64,000 nucleotides of DNA, taken from Nocardia lijiangensis NBRC 108240 (GTDB lineage: Bacteria > Actinomycetota > Actinomycetes > Mycobacteriales > Mycobacteriaceae). This document shows positions 16,314 to 26,129 of the stretch, piece by piece. A program made the position numbers and the translations under genes. Numbering within the stretch: position 1 is the first letter of the stretch; each line of letters begins with the position of its first letter. The notes beneath the pieces are model-generated. The model worked only from the letters and a program-made list of their open reading frames with translations. It was not told the origin of the DNA and ran no database searches. The DNA is taken from contig NZ_BDBP01000021.1 in the NCBI RefSeq assembly GCF_001613045.1, forward strand, positions 1 to 64,000. The letters are read 5' to 3'.

Positions 16314-18152
16314 GTGCAGTTGGACAGCGCCGATCGGGAGACGACACAGCGATCGGCGGGAGGTACCACGGCCGTCAGGCCGGGACTGCTCGAGCGCCCC
16401 GCGATCGCACGGTTGCGCGTCCACCGGGCGGATCTGTTCGCCGGCTGCGCCTACCTGGCGCTGGCCACCGCGGTGCTCTCCGGACAGTGGCGCGATACCG
16501 GCGGCGGCTACCTGATCAAGAGCGGTCAGGACCAGACCATGTGGGAGTGGTTCTTCGCGGTGACCGCGCACTCGGTCGCGCACCTGGAGAGCCCGCTCGG
16601 GACCAACCTCCAGAACTTCCCCGCCGGGGTGAACATGATGGCCAACACGGCCATGTTCGGTGTCGGGGTCCCGCTCACCCCGGTCACCCTGCTCTTCGGG
16701 CCGACGGTCACGTTCGTGCTGGTCCTCACCCTCGGCTTGGCCGCGACGGCCTACGCCTGGTACCGGCTGTTCGCGCGCGAGCTGGTGAGCTCGCGGATGG
16801 CGGCGGCGATCGGCGGCCTGTTCTGCGGCTTCGCCCCCGCGATGATCTCGCACGCCAACGCGCACCCGAACTTCGTCGCGCTGGCGCTGCTGCCGGTAAT
16901 CGCGGGCCTGCTGATCCGGATGGCGCGCGCGGCGCTCGATGCGCAGGCCGCGCCGCGCAACCGGGTTCGGGACGCGATCGTGCTGGCCTTGCTCGTCGCA
17001 TCGCAGATCGCGCTCGGCGAGGAACCGCTGCTGATCTTCGCGCTCGCGTTCGGGTTGTTCGCGGTGGTCTACCACCTGCACGAGCCGCCGCAGGGCGCGC
17101 AAGTGCTACGCGCACTGGTCCCGACGATCGCCGCGGCCGCGGGCCTCACGCTGCTGCTCACCGCGATCCCGCTGTGGTGGCAGTTCTTCGGACCGCAGAG
17201 CTATCACTCCATCGACCACGGCCAGATGGGCAACGACCTGAAGACCCTCGTGCAGTTCCCGTCCGAATCCCTCGGCGGTGCGTGGGCCCCCGGTCAATAC
17301 GTGGCCATCAACGAGACCGAACAGAACGCGTACTTCGGCTGGCCGCTGCTGCTGGTGCTGGGCGCCACCGTGGCGCTGCTCTGGCGCGACCGGGTGGTCC
17401 GCGCCGCGGCGGCGGTGATCGCGGTGTTCGGCGTGCTCTCGCTCGGAGCGGTGGCCACCATCGGCAAGCAACCGACCGGCGTCGCCTTGCCGTGGGCACT
17501 GGCGGAGAAGATCCCGCTGCTCGGTTCGGTGCTGGAGACCCGGCTGACAATGGCCGCCGTCCCGGCGATCGCCGCCGTGTTCGCGATCGCCTCGGACCGC
17601 GCCGCCGCGTCGTGGAAGCAGTCGGCGACGGACTGGAAGCCGCTGGCCTGGTTCGCGGCGCTGACCTTCGCGCTGCTGCCGTTGACGCCGACGGTCCTGC
17701 CCGTGACCGAGCGCGCGGCCACACCGCGGTTCTTCACCGACGGCGCGGTGCAGCGGTACGTGCGCGACGGTTCGGTGGTCGTGATTCCCCCGCCCCGGCC
17801 GCCCGACGCGCGGGCGCTGCGCTGGCAGGCCGAAGCGAACTTCGGCTTCCCGCTGGCAGGCGGCTACTTCGTCGGACCGACGGGCGTCGAGAAGAAGGGC
17901 AGCTACGGCCCCGAGGCGAGGCAGACCGCGGCACTGCTGGTGAAAGCGCTGGACACCGGCGCCGTGCCGCCGATCGGCGCCGAGGAACGCGCCGCGGCGC
18001 TGGCGGATCTGCGGTTCTGGCAGGCGGACGTGCTCGTGCTGCCTGCCACGACGAACTCCGAGGCGCTGACCAGCACCGTCACCCGATTGCTCGGCTTCGC
18101 GCCGACCCGCGTCGACGACGTGTGGATCTGGGACGTGCACGACTTGCGCTGA
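16314..18152 (+). CDS. GT-C-like polytopic membrane protein in the arabinan operon
   Basis: 612 residues, about ten hydrophobic helices. The first predicted external loop carries GQDQTMWEWFFAVTAHSVAH followed by NLQNFPAGVNMMANT, the kind of acidic-loop motif seen in lipid-phosphate-sugar-dependent GT-C glycosyltransferases. The C-terminal 170 residues are soluble (FFTDGAVQRYVRDGSVVVIP to DDVWIWDVHDL). GTG start, preceded by AGAGGGAGAG. It sits between aftA and an emb gene, all plus strand, where M. tuberculosis has nothing. A role in arabinan or a related wall glycan is inferred from context only; the acceptor and sugar are unknown. Confidence 0.75.
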   Translation: MQLDSADRETTQRSAGGTTAVRPGLLERPAIARLRVHRADLFAGCAYLALATAVLSGQWRDTGGGYLIKSGQDQTMWEWFFAVTAHSVAHLESPLGTNLQNFPAGVNMMANTAMFGVGVPLTPVTLLFGPTVTFVLVLTLGLAATAYAWYRLFARELVSSRMAAAIGGLFCGFAPAMISHANAHPNFVALALLPVIAGLLIRMARAALDAQAAPRNRVRDAIVLALLVASQIALGEEPLLIFALAFGLFAVVYHLHEPPQGAQVLRALVPTIAAAAGLTLLLTAIPLWWQFFGPQSYHSIDHGQMGNDLKTLVQFPSESLGGAWAPGQYVAINETEQNAYFGWPLLLVLGATVALLWRDRVVRAAAAVIAVFGVLSLGAVATIGKQPTGVALPWALAEKIPLLGSVLETRLTMAAVPAIAAVFAIASDRAAASWKQSATDWKPLAWFAALTFALLPLTPTVLPVTERAATPRFFTDGAVQRYVRDGSVVVIPPPRPPDARALRWQAEANFGFPLAGGYFVGPTGVEKKGSYGPEARQTAALLVKALDTGAVPPIGAEERAAALADLRFWQADVLVLPATTNSEALTSTVTRLLGFAPTRVDDVWIWDVHDLR

Positions 18153-18240
18153 ACCAGCCCGGCCCCGTGAACCCGGCCGGGGATGCACCGTGCCCGCGGT
18201 GCCGAGAGTCACGAACGCGGGGTCTATAGCATGAACGACC

Positions 18241-21200
18241 GTGCGACCGGACCGATCTACTCGAGCGTTCACCCGATACCGCCTGATCGCCCTCGTCTCC
18301 GGACTTCTCGGATTCGTGCTGGCGCTGCTCACACCGGTGCTGCCGGTGGAGCAGGACCGGGCGACGCTGGACTGGCCCCAGCCGGGCGCGGTCGACGTGG
18401 AGGCGCCACTGGTGTCGTACGTGCCGCTGCGGCTGGAAGCGACGCTGCCGTGCTCGACGCTCCAGTCCGGCGCGGGCGCGCTGCTGTCCACCATCCCGGT
18501 CGCCTCCGGCCAGGCCAGCCCCAAGGGCCTGGTGGTCGCGGTGACCGACGGCACGCTCTCGGTGCTGCAACGCGACATCCCGCTGCTGTCCGCGCCGGTG
18601 GCCGAGATCGGGTCCTGCGGCGGGATCGAGATCGTCTCGACCGCGGCCGCGACCACCGTCGAATTCACCGGCGTGCAGCGCGAAGACGGCACCGCCTTCC
18701 GCAACACGATCGATCGCGACATCCGCCCGCAGGTGGTCGGCGTCTTCAGCGACCTGACCACCGACCAGCTCGGCGAGGCCCGGCTGCACGCCGACATCGA
18801 CTCGCGGTTCTCCTCCACGCCGAGCGCACTGAAGCTGGCCGCCATGATCGCGGCCGCGGTCTGCACGATCGTCGCGCTCGTCGCACTGCACCTGCTCGAC
18901 ACCGGCGACGGCAGGCGGGCCCGCCGCTTCCTGCCGGCGCACTGGTGGCGGTTCACCCCCGCCGACGCCGTGGTGCTCGGCACCCTGGTGGTCTGGCACG
19001 TCATCGGCGCGAACACCTCCGACGACGGCTACATCCTCAATATGGCGAGGGCCTCGGACCATTCGGGCTACATGGCCAACTACTACCGCTGGTTCGCGGT
19101 GCCGGAGGCGCCGTTCGGCTGGTCCTACGAGGTGCTGGCCTGGATGACGAAGATCTCCGACGCCAGCCCGTGGATGCGCCTGCCCACGCTGCTCGCCGGG
19201 ATCGTCTGCTGGCTGGTGATCAGCCGCGAGGTGCTGCCGCGCCTCGGCGCCCGGGTGCGCCGCGACCGGGTCGCGCTGTGGACCGCGGGACTGGTCTTCC
19301 TCGCGTTCTGGCTGCCCTACGACAACGGACTGCGCCCGGAACCGCTGATCGCCGCGGGCGCGCTGCTCACCTGGTGCTCCATCGAGCGCGCCATCGCCAC
19401 CGGCAGGCTGCTCCCCGCCGCCGTCGCGGTGCTCATCGCCGGATTCTCGCTCGCGGCGGGACCGACCGGCCTGATCTGCGTCGCCGCTCTGATCGCCGGA
19501 TCGCGGCCGGTGCTGGAGATCATCGTCAAGCGGGCGCGCGGTTCGGCCACGGACACCCTGGGCACCAAGGTCTTCCGCTATGCGGCGGTGCTGCTTCCCG
19601 GTCTCGCGGCCGGAACACTGGTGCTCATCGCGGTTTTCGCGGACCAGACGCTGGCCACGGTCATGGAGGCGACCCGCGTGCGCACCCTCGTCGGCCCCAA
19701 CGTGGCCTGGTTCGACGAGCGCACCCGCTGGGACTCGCTGCTGATGCTCGCGCCGGACGGCTCGCTGTCCCGGCGTTTCGGCGTGCTGATCATGCTGCTG
19801 TGCCTGCTGGTCTGCGTGCTCCAGGTGTTGCGCAAGGGGCGCATCCCCGGTACCTCGCGCGGGCCTTCGGTGCGCATCCTCGGCATCGTGTTCGCGTCGC
19901 TGTTGCTGATGATGTTCACGCCGACCAAGTGGACCCACCACTTCGGCGTGTACGCCGGACTGGCCGGATCGCTGGCGGCGCTGGCCGCTGTCGCGGTGGG
20001 CACCGCGGCGATTCGCTCCGCGCGCAACCGCGCGCTGTTCGCGTCCGCGGTGCTGTTCCTGCTCGCGATCACCTTCACCGGCTCCAACGGCTGGTGGTAC
20101 GTGTCCAGCTACGGCGTGCCGTGGTGGGACAAGGCGCCGCTGGTGGCGGGCAAGGGCATCTCGACGCTGTTCCTCGGCCTGGCAGGCGTCGCGCTGCTCG
20201 TCGCGCTCTGGTGCCACTACCGTGAGCCCTACAAGCGCGAAAAGACCACGGCCGCCAATGGCTTCGACAAGCTGGCGTCCGCGCCGCTGACCATCGCCGC
20301 CGCGCTGCTCGTGCTGTTCGAGTTCGCCTCGCTCGCCAAGGCCGCGGCCACCCAGTACCCGGCGTACTCGATCGCCAAGTCGAATGTCGAGTCGCTGCGC
20401 GGCAATCCGTGCGCGCTGGCCGACGAGGTGCTCGTCGAGACCGACACCGCCGACTCGCTGCTGCTGCCCTACGAGGGCGCGCCCGCCGACGGCCTGAACG
20501 CCGAGTCGAAGGGCTTCTCCCCCAACGGCGTCGCGAGCGACCTGACCGCCGACGCGGAGGAAACCACCACGGGCGGCGCGAACACGGTCGACAAGGACTC
20601 GAAGAACAAGACGACCAACACCACCGGCGCGGGCACCGGCGGCGGCTCCACCGCGCAGGCGGGCATCAACGGGAGCACCGTGGCGTTGCCGTTCGGGCTC
20701 GATCCCGCGCGCACCCCGGTCATGGGTTCCCACCAGGAGGACGAGCAGAAGCAGTCGTCGCTGACCTCCCAGTGGTACCGCCTCGACCTCACCGACAGCA
20801 TGCGCCACGACCCCGCCTACCGGCTGCTCGCCATCACCGCGGCGGGCCGGATCAGGTCGGTGGACGCCGACGGCGTGGTCACCTACGGCCAGGAACTGCG
20901 CCTGGAGTACGGCACTCGCGGCCCCGACGGCGCGGTGACCGAGCTCGGGTCGGTGCAACCGGTCGACATCGGCCCTGCGCCGTCCTGGCGCAACCTGCGG
21001 GTGCCGCTGGATCAGCTGCCCGCCGAAGCGAACGCGGTGCGCCTTGTCGCGGTCGACAACGACATCACCTCGAAGCAGTGGCTGGCCGTCACCCCGCCGC
21101 GCCTGCCCCGGCTGGCGACCCTGAATTCGATTGTCGGGCAGACCGATCCGGTGCTGCTGGACTGGCACGTCGGGCTGGCGTTCCCGTGCCAGCGGCCGTT

Positions 21201-21495
21201 CGACCACCACGACGGCGTCGCCGAGGCGCCGAAGTGGCGCATCCTGCCCGACCGGGTCGGCTCCGACGCCTCGAACGCCTGGCAGGACGACATCGGTGGC
21301 GGCCCCCTCGGCTGGACCGGGCTACTGCTGAAGGCCGAGTCGGTGCCGAGCTACCTGGATCACGACTGGGCCAGGGATTGGGGTTCGCTGGAACAGTTCA
21401 CGCCCTACGCCCCGGATGCCGTGCCCGCGGAGATCGGCGTCACCGAGGTCACGCGCAGCGGGATCGCGAAGGACGACCCGATCCGGGTGCGCTGA
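18241..21495 (+). CDS. embC: Arabinosyltransferase of the Emb family (EmbC/EmbA-like)
   Basis: 1084 residues, normal for Emb. Adds alpha-1,5-arabinofuranose from decaprenyl-phospho-arabinose to arabinogalactan or lipoarabinomannan. The GT-C catalytic loop is [20 protein letters not shown] (Asp-Asp about residue 260), including the Met at the position of EmbB Met306. Then come [20 protein letters not shown] and the C-terminal carbohydrate-binding end (LAFPCQRPFDHHDGVAE, KWRILPDRVG). A Thr/Gly-rich linker lies near residues 775-805. GTG start with a weak ribosome site. The position next to aftA suggests EmbC; the sequence alone does not separate EmbC from EmbA. Confidence 0.9.
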   Translation: MRPDRSTRAFTRYRLIALVSGLLGFVLALLTPVLPVEQDRATLDWPQPGAVDVEAPLVSYVPLRLEATLPCSTLQSGAGALLSTIPVASGQASPKGLVVAVTDGTLSVLQRDIPLLSAPVAEIGSCGGIEIVSTAAATTVEFTGVQREDGTAFRNTIDRDIRPQVVGVFSDLTTDQLGEARLHADIDSRFSSTPSALKLAAMIAAAVCTIVALVALHLLDTGDGRRARRFLPAHWWRFTPADAVVLGTLVVWHVIGANTSDDGYILNMARASDHSGYMANYYRWFAVPEAPFGWSYEVLAWMTKISDASPWMRLPTLLAGIVCWLVISREVLPRLGARVRRDRVALWTAGLVFLAFWLPYDNGLRPEPLIAAGALLTWCSIERAIATGRLLPAAVAVLIAGFSLAAGPTGLICVAALIAGSRPVLEIIVKRARGSATDTLGTKVFRYAAVLLPGLAAGTLVLIAVFADQTLATVMEATRVRTLVGPNVAWFDERTRWDSLLMLAPDGSLSRRFGVLIMLLCLLVCVLQVLRKGRIPGTSRGPSVRILGIVFASLLLMMFTPTKWTHHFGVYAGLAGSLAALAAVAVGTAAIRSARNRALFASAVLFLLAITFTGSNGWWYVSSYGVPWWDKAPLVAGKGISTLFLGLAGVALLVALWCHYREPYKREKTTAANGFDKLASAPLTIAAALLVLFEFASLAKAAATQYPAYSIAKSNVESLRGNPCALADEVLVETDTADSLLLPYEGAPADGLNAESKGFSPNGVASDLTADAEETTTGGANTVDKDSKNKTTNTTGAGTGGGSTAQAGINGSTVALPFGLDPARTPVMGSHQEDEQKQSSLTSQWYRLDLTDSMRHDPAYRLLAITAAGRIRSVDADGVVTYGQELRLEYGTRGPDGAVTELGSVQPVDIGPAPSWRNLRVPLDQLPAEANAVRLVAVDNDITSKQWLAVTPPRLPRLATLNSIVGQTDPVLLDWHVGLAFPCQRPFDHHDGVAEAPKWRILPDRVGSDASNAWQDDIGGGPLGWTGLLLKAESVPSYLDHDWARDWGSLEQFTPYAPDAVPAEIGVTEVTRSGIAKDDPIRVR

Positions 21496-21511
21496 GCGGA
21501 CGCCGCCCTCA

Positions 21512-21550
21512 CTCCGTCGTCCCGGCCGCGAATCCGCCGGGACGACGGAG
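21512..21550 (+). terminator. Intrinsic terminator after the embC-like gene
   Basis: A perfect 15-bp stem (21512-21526 with 21536-21550, 9-nt loop) 16 bp after the stop codon; no clear T-tract. It ends the aftA-GT-C-emb transcription unit. Confidence 0.75.
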
Positions 21551-21752
21551 AGTTCGACGCCGAACGGGTCGGCGGTCGCCTACCGGCAGGGAGGCTGGAC
21601 GGTCGGTTTCGAACCGCCGCCCGACGGCTACTCCGCGCCTCGGGCCGTCCGCGAAACCTCCTGACACACTTTCGGTTTCGGTAAGGTGACACCTCCGTAA
21701 CCGATGATTCGAATACGAGACGAGGACGCGTTCGGACCGTAATCTTGTGGGT

Positions 21753-21914
21753 ATGACAGCAGCCTTCGATGACATGGATCTGCGCGATCTCGTCGATCTG
21801 CTCACCGACGAGGAAAAGCGCGAAATACGCCCTGCGGTGCAGCGGGTACTCGGCCGCCTCCCTTCCCAGGAGGTCCTGCGCCGCGAACTCGGGCGCCGCA
21901 TGCTCGAGGTCTGA
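21753..21914 (+). CDS. Small acidic/basic protein of 53 residues, unknown function
   Basis: A short frame between the two convergent emb genes: MTAAFDDMDLRDLVDLLTDE, then an EKR-rich helix and RVLGRLPSQEVLRRELGRRM. It reads as two or three amphipathic helices with no membrane segment or cysteines. It has own terminators on both sides (21512-21550 upstream, 22017-22059 downstream), and a possible promoter in the AT-richer stretch 21660-21740. The ribosome site is weak. Protein-like composition and GC3 support a real gene, but no family is recognised. Position suggests a link to the envelope genes; that is inference only. Confidence 0.6.
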   Translation: MTAAFDDMDLRDLVDLLTDEEKREIRPAVQRVLGRLPSQEVLRRELGRRMLEV

Positions 21915-22016
21915 GCCGAAACCGAGAAAACCCACCCGCGGCTACCCGGCGAAAGCCGAAAAGCCGTGTCTACGAGACTGTCCGAAACCGCTCCTACTAC
22001 GTCCCCCGAAAACGCA

Positions 22017-22059
22017 CAGGGCCGTGCGTCGGTGAATCCTCACTGACGGCACGGCCCTG
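22017..22059. terminator. Bidirectional terminator between small gene and embB
   Basis: A long hairpin: 11-bp outer arms (22017-22027 with 22049-22059) plus an inner GTCGGTGA/TCACTGAC arm with one G-T pair and an ATCC loop. It lies between the 53-residue gene and the stop of the minus-strand emb gene. Confidence 0.85.
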
Positions 22060-22077
22060 CCTAGTTTCCGGGATCGG

Positions 22078-25000
22078 TCAGAACACCCGCATGTCCCCCG
22101 GCGACCACAGACCGGAACGGTTCGTGGTGCCGGTCTCGAGACGGGCGGGCTTGGCGGTCGAGTCGTACTGGTCGTAGCGCTCCAGCGAACCCCAGTCGCG
22201 CGCCCAGTCGTTCTTCATGTAGGTCGGCATGGTGGTCGACTTGGCCAGCATCTGCGCGAAGCCGAGCGGGCCGCCGAATTCCTCGGCCTGCCAGGTATTG
22301 GTGGAGCTGATGGCCAGCGGACGGTCCGGCAGGATGCGGAACTTCGGCACCTCGGCCACGCCGTTCTCGTGGTAGAACGGCCGCTGGCACGGGAACTGCA
22401 GGCCGACGGCCCAGTCCAGCAGGATCGGCTGCTCGGAGCCGAGGAAGTCGTTGAGCGACTTCAGCTTCGGCATCCGCGGCGGGGTGAACGCCAGCCACTG
22501 GTCACCGATCAGAATCCGGTCGTCGGCGACGATGCGCACCACGTCGGCGTCCGGCGCGATCTCGTCCAGCGGCACCCGCAGGTTGCGCCAGGACGGGAAC
22601 GGGCCGATATCGCGCGGCAGGTACGTGCCAAGCTTCTCCACGCTTCCGTCGGGCTGGGTGCGACCATAGTCCACTGTCAGCGACTGGCCGTACTTCATCG
22701 CGCCGGTGTCGTCGAAGGACATGATGCGTCCGGCGGCCGAGATCACCACCAGCGGGCGGTCGGCAGATCGCGCGGGCAGCTGGTACCAGCTCGAGGTCAG
22801 TGCGGCGGGCTGCTGCACACCTTCCTGGTAGCTGCCCATGATCGGGGTCGTCGCCGGGTCGAGGCCGAACGGCAGCGCCACGGTGCTGCCGTTCACGCCG
22901 AGCGCGCCCTGGCCGCCACCGGTGCCCGCGCTCTCGCCTTCGGCGAAGGCCGCGCCGACCGACTGAGTGGAGGTGTTGCCGGTGCCCGGCTTCACCTCGA
23001 CGCTGTCGGCGGACAGGTCGTCCGGCACACCGTTGGGATCGAAGCCCACCGGCTTGCCGCCCCCGAGCGGGTCGTCGTTGGCGGGCGGGTTGGCCGGGTC
23101 GATGATCGGCGTCAGCCGTCCGCCGTTCGGGTCGGTCTCCACCAGGACGTCGTTGGCCAGGCCGCACATGTTGCCGCCGAGCGCGTCGAAGTTGGAGCGG
23201 GCCAGCGAGTACGCCGGGTACTGCGAGTAGGCGCCCTTCGCCAGCGACGCCACCTCGAGCAGCACCATCAGAGCGGCGACGACGGTCAGCGGTATCGCCG
23301 CGAACTTGCGGATCCGCCTGCCGCGCACGGTCTTCGCCGACGGCTGCGGCTTGGTGTAGTCCTCACGCAGCGCGGACCAGGCCACCAGCGCGAGCGCGAG
23401 ACCGAAAAGACCCAGCATCAGCGTGTTCGACTGGTAGCCGCTCAGCGAGATCTGCTTGTCGAACCACGGCACGCCGAAGCTGGAGACGTACCAGTAGCCG
23501 TTGATCCCGGAGAACGCGATCGCCAGCACGAACGTCAGACCCGCGAGGAAGATGGCTCGGTTCTTGCGCGCCCGCAACGCGCTCGCCGACACCGCGACCG
23601 CGGTGACCGCGGCGAGCGAACCGGCGATGCCCGCGTACGCGCCGAAGTGGTGGGTCCACTTCGTCGGGTTGAACATCATGAAGAAGATCGTTCCGAGGAC
23701 GATGCCCATCAACCGCCACGTCGGGGCACTCGCGATGCCGGGCACCCGCCTGCGCCGCAGCAGCACCAGCATGGTGGTGAACAGGCACAGCAGCATGACC
23801 AGGAAGGCGAAGCGGCGAGAGAGCGAGCCGTCCACCGTCTCCACGAACAGGTAGTAGTAGCGCAGGTAGTCCTCGTACCAGGCCAGGTTCGGGCCGGTGG
23901 CCTGACGCACCCGGTTCGCTTCCTGGATGCCCGCGAAAGTCTGATCGCCGTAGACCACGGTCAACACCAGCAAGCCCGCCGCGCCGATGGGCGCGAGCAG
24001 CGGCAGCGCGCCGTGTTCGCGATGACGGCGCACCACGATCCGCACCAGCGGCCGGATACCGGCGAGCAGGGCGGCGACACACATCAGACCGGTGGGCGCC
24101 GCAGCGAGCGTGAACGCGGCGACCAGCACCGCGACCGCGGCGGGCAGCATGCGACCGGTCGCGATGGCGCGCTCGATCGAGACCCAGGTCAGCAGGGCGC
24201 CGAGCGCGACGATCGGCTCCGAGCGCAGACCGTTGTCGTAGGGCAGCCAGAAGGCGAGGAACACAAGGCCGCCGGTCCACAGCGCCACCTTGTTGGTGCG
24301 CACGCCACGCCCGAGGCGGGGCACCACCTCGCGGCTGATCACCATCCAGCACAGGATCGCGCAGCACAGCGCGGGCAGGCGCACCCACGGGCTGGCCGTG
24401 GAGATCTCCGCGAACACCTGGATCACGTAGTAGTACCAGCCGAACGGCGCCTCGGGCACGCCGTACCAGCGGAAGTAGTTGGCCATGTAGCCCGCGTCCG
24501 GGGCCACCCGCACCATGCTCAGGATGTAGCCGTCGTCGGAGGTGTTGGCGCCGACGAAGTGCCACAGCAGCAGGGTGCCGATCACCGCGCCGTCGGCCCA
24601 CGTCGGCTTCAGCCAGTGGCGAGGCAGGAAGCGCCGGTGGCCGCGGCCGTCGCTGCTGTCGAGGCGGGCCAGCGCGGCGAGGGCGACGAGCGTGCACAGC
24701 AGCGCTGCGATCATCGCGATCATCTTGACCAGCGTCGGGGTGGAGCTGAATCGGGTGTCGACGGTCATGTCGAAGGACAGACCGGCGGGCACCGCGCCCT
24801 TCAGGTCGGTGAAGACGCCGACCACTTGCGGCCGGAAGTCACCGGGCATCTGCCCCTCGACGGGCACCCGCACGGTCTCGGTCTGCCCCGGCGCGCCGCC
24901 CTGCACGGGGCGCTCGACCGACGACGTCATGCCCTCGAAGGCCGCGAAGGTGCGGTTGTGATCGGAGGTGATGACGATCGAGGAGCACTCGCCCATGCGC

Positions 25001-25413
25001 TCACGCTCGGCCGAGGCCACCACCGCGTTGCGGTTCACCACGTCGACGGCCGTGTCGGAGACACGCACGAAGATGGCCTCCAGCGCCGCCCGGTCGCCCT
25101 GCGGGGGCGCGGTCGCCAGCAGCATGCCGCCCTGCGCGGGCAGCGACGCCACCGCCGAACACGGGATGCTCGCCCGCAGGTCGGTCGGCACCTGCGACAT
25201 CAGCGGCGCCTGCACGTTGCCGAGCGTGCCGCCCTGCGGCCACTTCAGCACCGCCGTGGTCTGCTCGACGGGCAGGAACGGCGCGGCCAGTGCCAGCAGC
25301 GCCCCCAGCACCCCGGCCACCAGCGCGATTATTCGCGCCGTCCGAAAATCCTTCGGTCGGACTTCGGGTGCGGCGGGAGGCTTCGTCAAGACAGCGGTAG
25401 CGACGTCGGGCAC
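22078..25413 (-). CDS. embB: Arabinosyltransferase, EmbB-like
   Basis: About 1111 residues. Polymerises arabinan in the cell envelope from decaprenyl-phospho-arabinose. The catalytic loop is [20 protein letters not shown], with the Met306-equivalent retained. The regions [40 protein letters not shown] and the C-terminal [14 protein letters not shown] are closer to M. tuberculosis EmbB than to EmbC. GTG 25413 chosen; the frame is open to an ATG at 25533, but the extra 40 residues are atypical and would consume the divergent promoter of the cyclophilin gene. It faces the embC-like gene, unlike the co-directional embCAB of mycobacteria. Confidence 0.9.
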   Translation of the reverse strand: MPDVATAVLTKPPAAPEVRPKDFRTARIIALVAGVLGALLALAAPFLPVEQTTAVLKWPQGGTLGNVQAPLMSQVPTDLRASIPCSAVASLPAQGGMLLATAPPQGDRAALEAIFVRVSDTAVDVVNRNAVVASAERERMGECSSIVITSDHNRTFAAFEGMTSSVERPVQGGAPGQTETVRVPVEGQMPGDFRPQVVGVFTDLKGAVPAGLSFDMTVDTRFSSTPTLVKMIAMIAALLCTLVALAALARLDSSDGRGHRRFLPRHWLKPTWADGAVIGTLLLWHFVGANTSDDGYILSMVRVAPDAGYMANYFRWYGVPEAPFGWYYYVIQVFAEISTASPWVRLPALCCAILCWMVISREVVPRLGRGVRTNKVALWTGGLVFLAFWLPYDNGLRSEPIVALGALLTWVSIERAIATGRMLPAAVAVLVAAFTLAAAPTGLMCVAALLAGIRPLVRIVVRRHREHGALPLLAPIGAAGLLVLTVVYGDQTFAGIQEANRVRQATGPNLAWYEDYLRYYYLFVETVDGSLSRRFAFLVMLLCLFTTMLVLLRRRRVPGIASAPTWRLMGIVLGTIFFMMFNPTKWTHHFGAYAGIAGSLAAVTAVAVSASALRARKNRAIFLAGLTFVLAIAFSGINGYWYVSSFGVPWFDKQISLSGYQSNTLMLGLFGLALALVAWSALREDYTKPQPSAKTVRGRRIRKFAAIPLTVVAALMVLLEVASLAKGAYSQYPAYSLARSNFDALGGNMCGLANDVLVETDPNGGRLTPIIDPANPPANDDPLGGGKPVGFDPNGVPDDLSADSVEVKPGTGNTSTQSVGAAFAEGESAGTGGGQGALGVNGSTVALPFGLDPATTPIMGSYQEGVQQPAALTSSWYQLPARSADRPLVVISAAGRIMSFDDTGAMKYGQSLTVDYGRTQPDGSVEKLGTYLPRDIGPFPSWRNLRVPLDEIAPDADVVRIVADDRILIGDQWLAFTPPRMPKLKSLNDFLGSEQPILLDWAVGLQFPCQRPFYHENGVAEVPKFRILPDRPLAISSTNTWQAEEFGGPLGFAQMLAKSTTMPTYMKNDWARDWGSLERYDQYDSTAKPARLETGTTNRSGLWSPGDMRVF

Positions 25414-25559
25414 GGTTCGCAATGCTAGCGGGTAACCGGACGGCACCGGGTCTCGGAAGCGCGCGTTCCATTCGACGAATTTCGGGCCGAGGGTCGTTTT
25501 CGCCCCGAAAGTCGACCCGACTTGGTGACCCATTACCCCGCGAATGGAAAGGTGTGGGT

Positions 25560-26057
25560 ATGACCAAGGTGAATCTCGAGACGAATTTCGGAACGATCGT
25601 CCTGGAGCTGGACGCGGACAAGGCGCCGAAGACGGTGCAGAACTTCGTGGACTACGTGAACGCCGGCCACTACAACGGCACGATTTTCCACCGCGTGATC
25701 CCGAACTTCATGATCCAGGGCGGCGGATTCGAGCCCGACATGCGCCAGAAGGGCACCAGCGCCCCCATCCAGAACGAGGCGAACAACGGTCTGAAGAACA
25801 ACAAGTACACGGTCGCGATGGCCCGCACCAACGACCCGCACTCGGCCACCGCGCAGTTCTTCATCAACGTCGCCGACAACGACTTCCTGAACCACTCAGC
25901 GCCCACCCCGTCCGGTTGGGGCTACACCGTGTTCGGCGCCGTCGTGGACGGAACGGACGCGGTCGACAAGATCGCGGGCGTGGCCACCGGCTCCGCGGGC
26001 ATGCACCAGGACGTGCCGCTCGACGCCGTCGTCATCAAGTCCGCAACCCTCGGCTGA
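25560..26057 (+). CDS. Cyclophilin-type peptidyl-prolyl cis-trans isomerase
   Basis: 165 residues, single cyclophilin domain without signal peptide, so cytoplasmic. Catalyses prolyl isomerisation in folding proteins. The order [38 protein letters not shown] and [11 protein letters not shown] contains the usual active-site Arg, Phe, Gln and Phe. The short PpiB-like form, with [20 protein letters not shown], resembles proteobacterial PpiB. Start at ATG 25560 ([11 protein letters not shown]), preceded by GAAAGGTG. It lies between embB and accD4; no functional link is needed. Confidence 0.93.
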   Translation: MTKVNLETNFGTIVLELDADKAPKTVQNFVDYVNAGHYNGTIFHRVIPNFMIQGGGFEPDMRQKGTSAPIQNEANNGLKNNKYTVAMARTNDPHSATAQFFINVADNDFLNHSAPTPSGWGYTVFGAVVDGTDAVDKIAGVATGSAGMHQDVPLDAVVIKSATLG

Positions 26058-26077
26058 CCACCGCACCGCAGATATAC

Positions 26078-26114
26078 CAATCGGGCCGTCTCCCCAGGGA
26101 GTACGGCCCGATTG
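26078..26114. terminator. Bidirectional terminator, cyclophilin / accD4
   Basis: A 12-bp perfect inverted repeat (26078-26089 with 26103-26114) between the convergent stops of the cyclophilin and accD4. Confidence 0.85.
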
Positions 26115-26129
26115 CGGTCTACGAGGAAG

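Noticed and set aside
18079-21210. A 1043-codon open frame antisense to the embC-like gene
   Set aside because: Low-complexity Arg/Gly/Gln translation; the plus strand encodes a complete Emb protein.
22369-25428. A 1019-codon open frame antisense to embB
   Set aside because: Same type of GC-driven shadow; no recognisable domain.
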